Positions 63,199 through 64,000 of a stretch of DNA of 64,000 nt are shown here, piece by piece (the stretch's first letter is position 1; each line of letters opens with the position of its first letter). The DNA comes from Desulfocarbo indianensis. GTDB lineage: Bacteria; Desulfobacterota; Desulfarculia; Desulfarculales; Desulfarculaceae. A program made the translations under genes and the position numbers. Where the stretch lies: assembly GCA_001184205.1 (NCBI GenBank), contig LBMP01000001.1, forward strand, positions 415,365 to 479,364, read 5' to 3'. The notes below the pieces were generated by a model. It was not told the DNA's origin. It did not search any database and saw only the letters and a list, made by a program, of their open reading frames with translations.

Positions 63199-63564
63199 TC
63201 AGGCCGGTCCGATGACCTTTTGGATTATCTCCACCAGCTGCGCCGGCTCGAAAGGCTTTTGCACGATGGCCGCCGCCTTGTTGGGCTTGATGGCCCGGTG
63301 GGGCGCGGATTGTCCGGTGATCACCACGATGGGAATGTCCTTGTGTTTATCGTCCTTGCGTATGCTTTGATAAAAACGGGTGCCATGGCCCTGGGGCATC
63401 TGCAAATCCAGGGTGATGAGGTCCGGCTTTTCCCCGGCCAACAGCTCGAGGCCCTGTTCCACGCTGGGGGCGCAGACCGTGTCGTAGCCGTTGTCCCGGA
63501 AGATATCCTCGAGGTAATTGCTGACGTGAATCTCGTCCTCGATGATCATTATCTTTTTCGCCAT
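63199..63564 (-). CDS. Single-domain response regulator
   Basis: A 121-residue receiver domain: MIIEDEIHVSNYLED acid pocket, phosphoacceptor Asp in LITLDLQMPQ, VVITGQ, and KPFEPA. No output domain, so it relays phosphate or affects a protein partner. It lies 61 bases before the receiver-kinase gene (downstream) on the same strand and is probably a partner. Confidence 0.93.
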   Translation of the reverse strand: MAKKIMIIEDEIHVSNYLEDIFRDNGYDTVCAPSVEQGLELLAGEKPDLITLDLQMPQGHGTRFYQSIRKDDKHKDIPIVVITGQSAPHRAIKPNKAAAIVQKPFEPAQLVEIIQKVIGPA

Positions 63565-63781
63565 GGCTCATAACCTCTTTCGCCAAAGACGCCGGCCGCA
63601 GCCGGCCGCTTATCCCCTGCGCTTGCCGCGCGCCCCAAGCCGGCCGAGCCGTCCCGCCATGATCAGCGCTTTTGCGGAACCCGCCCCCCGGAACGCGCCG
63701 CACCGGCCCCCAGGGACGGCGGCCCGTTAATAATTCCATAATAGAAGTTAATTTACAAGATTCCCCAGAGGTATACCAGGG

Positions 63782-64000
63782 TTATTGAAGGCCCTCTCCC
63801 GCGGGCGGATGGTCTCCGCCCGCCGGCTCCGCGGCGACCTGATCCAGCAACTGGCGCACCACCTGGGCCAGCTTGGTGACCGAAAGCGGTTTCAGCAAAA
63901 AGCGGCGGATGCCCACCCGGCGGGCGATTTCCTCGGAAACCTGTTCGCTGTGGCCGGTGCAAAGGATGATGGGCAAATGGGGATCGATGGCCAACATCTC
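63782..64000 (-). CDS. Receiver-domain C-terminus, truncated by window edge
   Basis: The frame is open at the right edge and about 72 residues are visible: the end of a receiver domain (LPIILCTGHSEQVSEEIARR, GIRRFLLKPLSVTKLAQVV) with the conserved Lys in LKPLS, then a short disordered tail. The first part, including the phosphoacceptor Asp, is outside. It is the last domain of a response regulator or hybrid kinase and continues the two-component cluster. Confidence 0.85.
   Translation of the reverse strand, partial: EMLAIDPHLPIILCTGHSEQVSEEIARRVGIRRFLLKPLSVTKLAQVVRQLLDQVAAEPAGGDHPPAGEGLQ

Overview
The window is chromosomal DNA of high GC content whose gene set points to a sulfate-reducer-like member of the Desulfobacterota (former Deltaproteobacteria), perhaps close to Desulfarculales. 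The pointers are a siroheme-decarboxylase (Ahb) type protein beside hemL, a Rex redox repressor beside a split F0 ATP synthase cluster, many Cache-type sensor proteins, and hairpin-rich intergenic repeats. This placement is inference from gene content; no rRNA or other marker gene is present to settle it. One tRNA-Ser(CGA) is found.

Layout. 1-14.4 kb is almost entirely minus strand: a truncated CPBP protease, a DUF2080 transposon-type orphan, polA, (on the plus strand) a YkgJ-type Fe-S protein and a mini-gene, then a five-gene Mla/MCE lipid-transport operon headed by a lipoprotein, and a Nudix-MFS-RNaseH-like-epimerase-2TM-DUF1848 run. 14.4-23.1 kb holds corA, two secreted proteins, a 1334-residue secreted protein with two VWA and two discoidin-like domains, and a chemoreceptor. 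23.4-24.8 kb is a Fic AMPylase-type gene behind three exact 70-bp tandem units, the first a perfect 18-bp-arm palindrome. 25-31.4 kb carries the tRNA, tadA, an exported CbiF-like methylase, a SYLF protein, purN, the fluoride exporter pair crcB-DUF190, and ahb-hemL. 33.1-35.7 kb is atpZ-atpI-atpB-atpE followed by rex with a near-perfect Rex operator; two unrecognised large genes flank it. 37.6-47.7 kb holds an AbrB-like protein, uvrA, a lone HAMP protein, nadB-nadC-nadA-niaR with an operator-overlapped promoter, an HD-GYP phosphodiesterase and pdxA. 48.1-52.6 kb is an orphan phage-tail-like module of six genes with a near-identical internal duplication. 52.7-64 kb holds small membrane proteins, a peroxiredoxin, a hybrid kinase, a tandem Cache protein, an AT-rich island with a hexanucleotide microsatellite and a truncated IS481-type transposase, and a two-component cluster running off the right edge.

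How the genes fit together. Cofactor supply (NAD, heme, PLP) and energy conservation (F0 sector, Rex) dominate the housekeeping part. The AtpE sequence carries the Gln/Glu-Ser/Tyr ligand pattern of sodium-binding c-rings. Accessory material is concentrated at 23.4-24.8, 31.5-32.7, 35.9-37.4, 48-52.6 and 59.4-61.5 kb. Three families of palindromic intergenic elements (16.8, 28.6 and 46.7 kb) suggest active REP-like sequences in this genome. Many published-style longest reading frames in this GC-rich DNA start too early; starts here were moved to the codon behind the best Shine-Dalgarno sequence.
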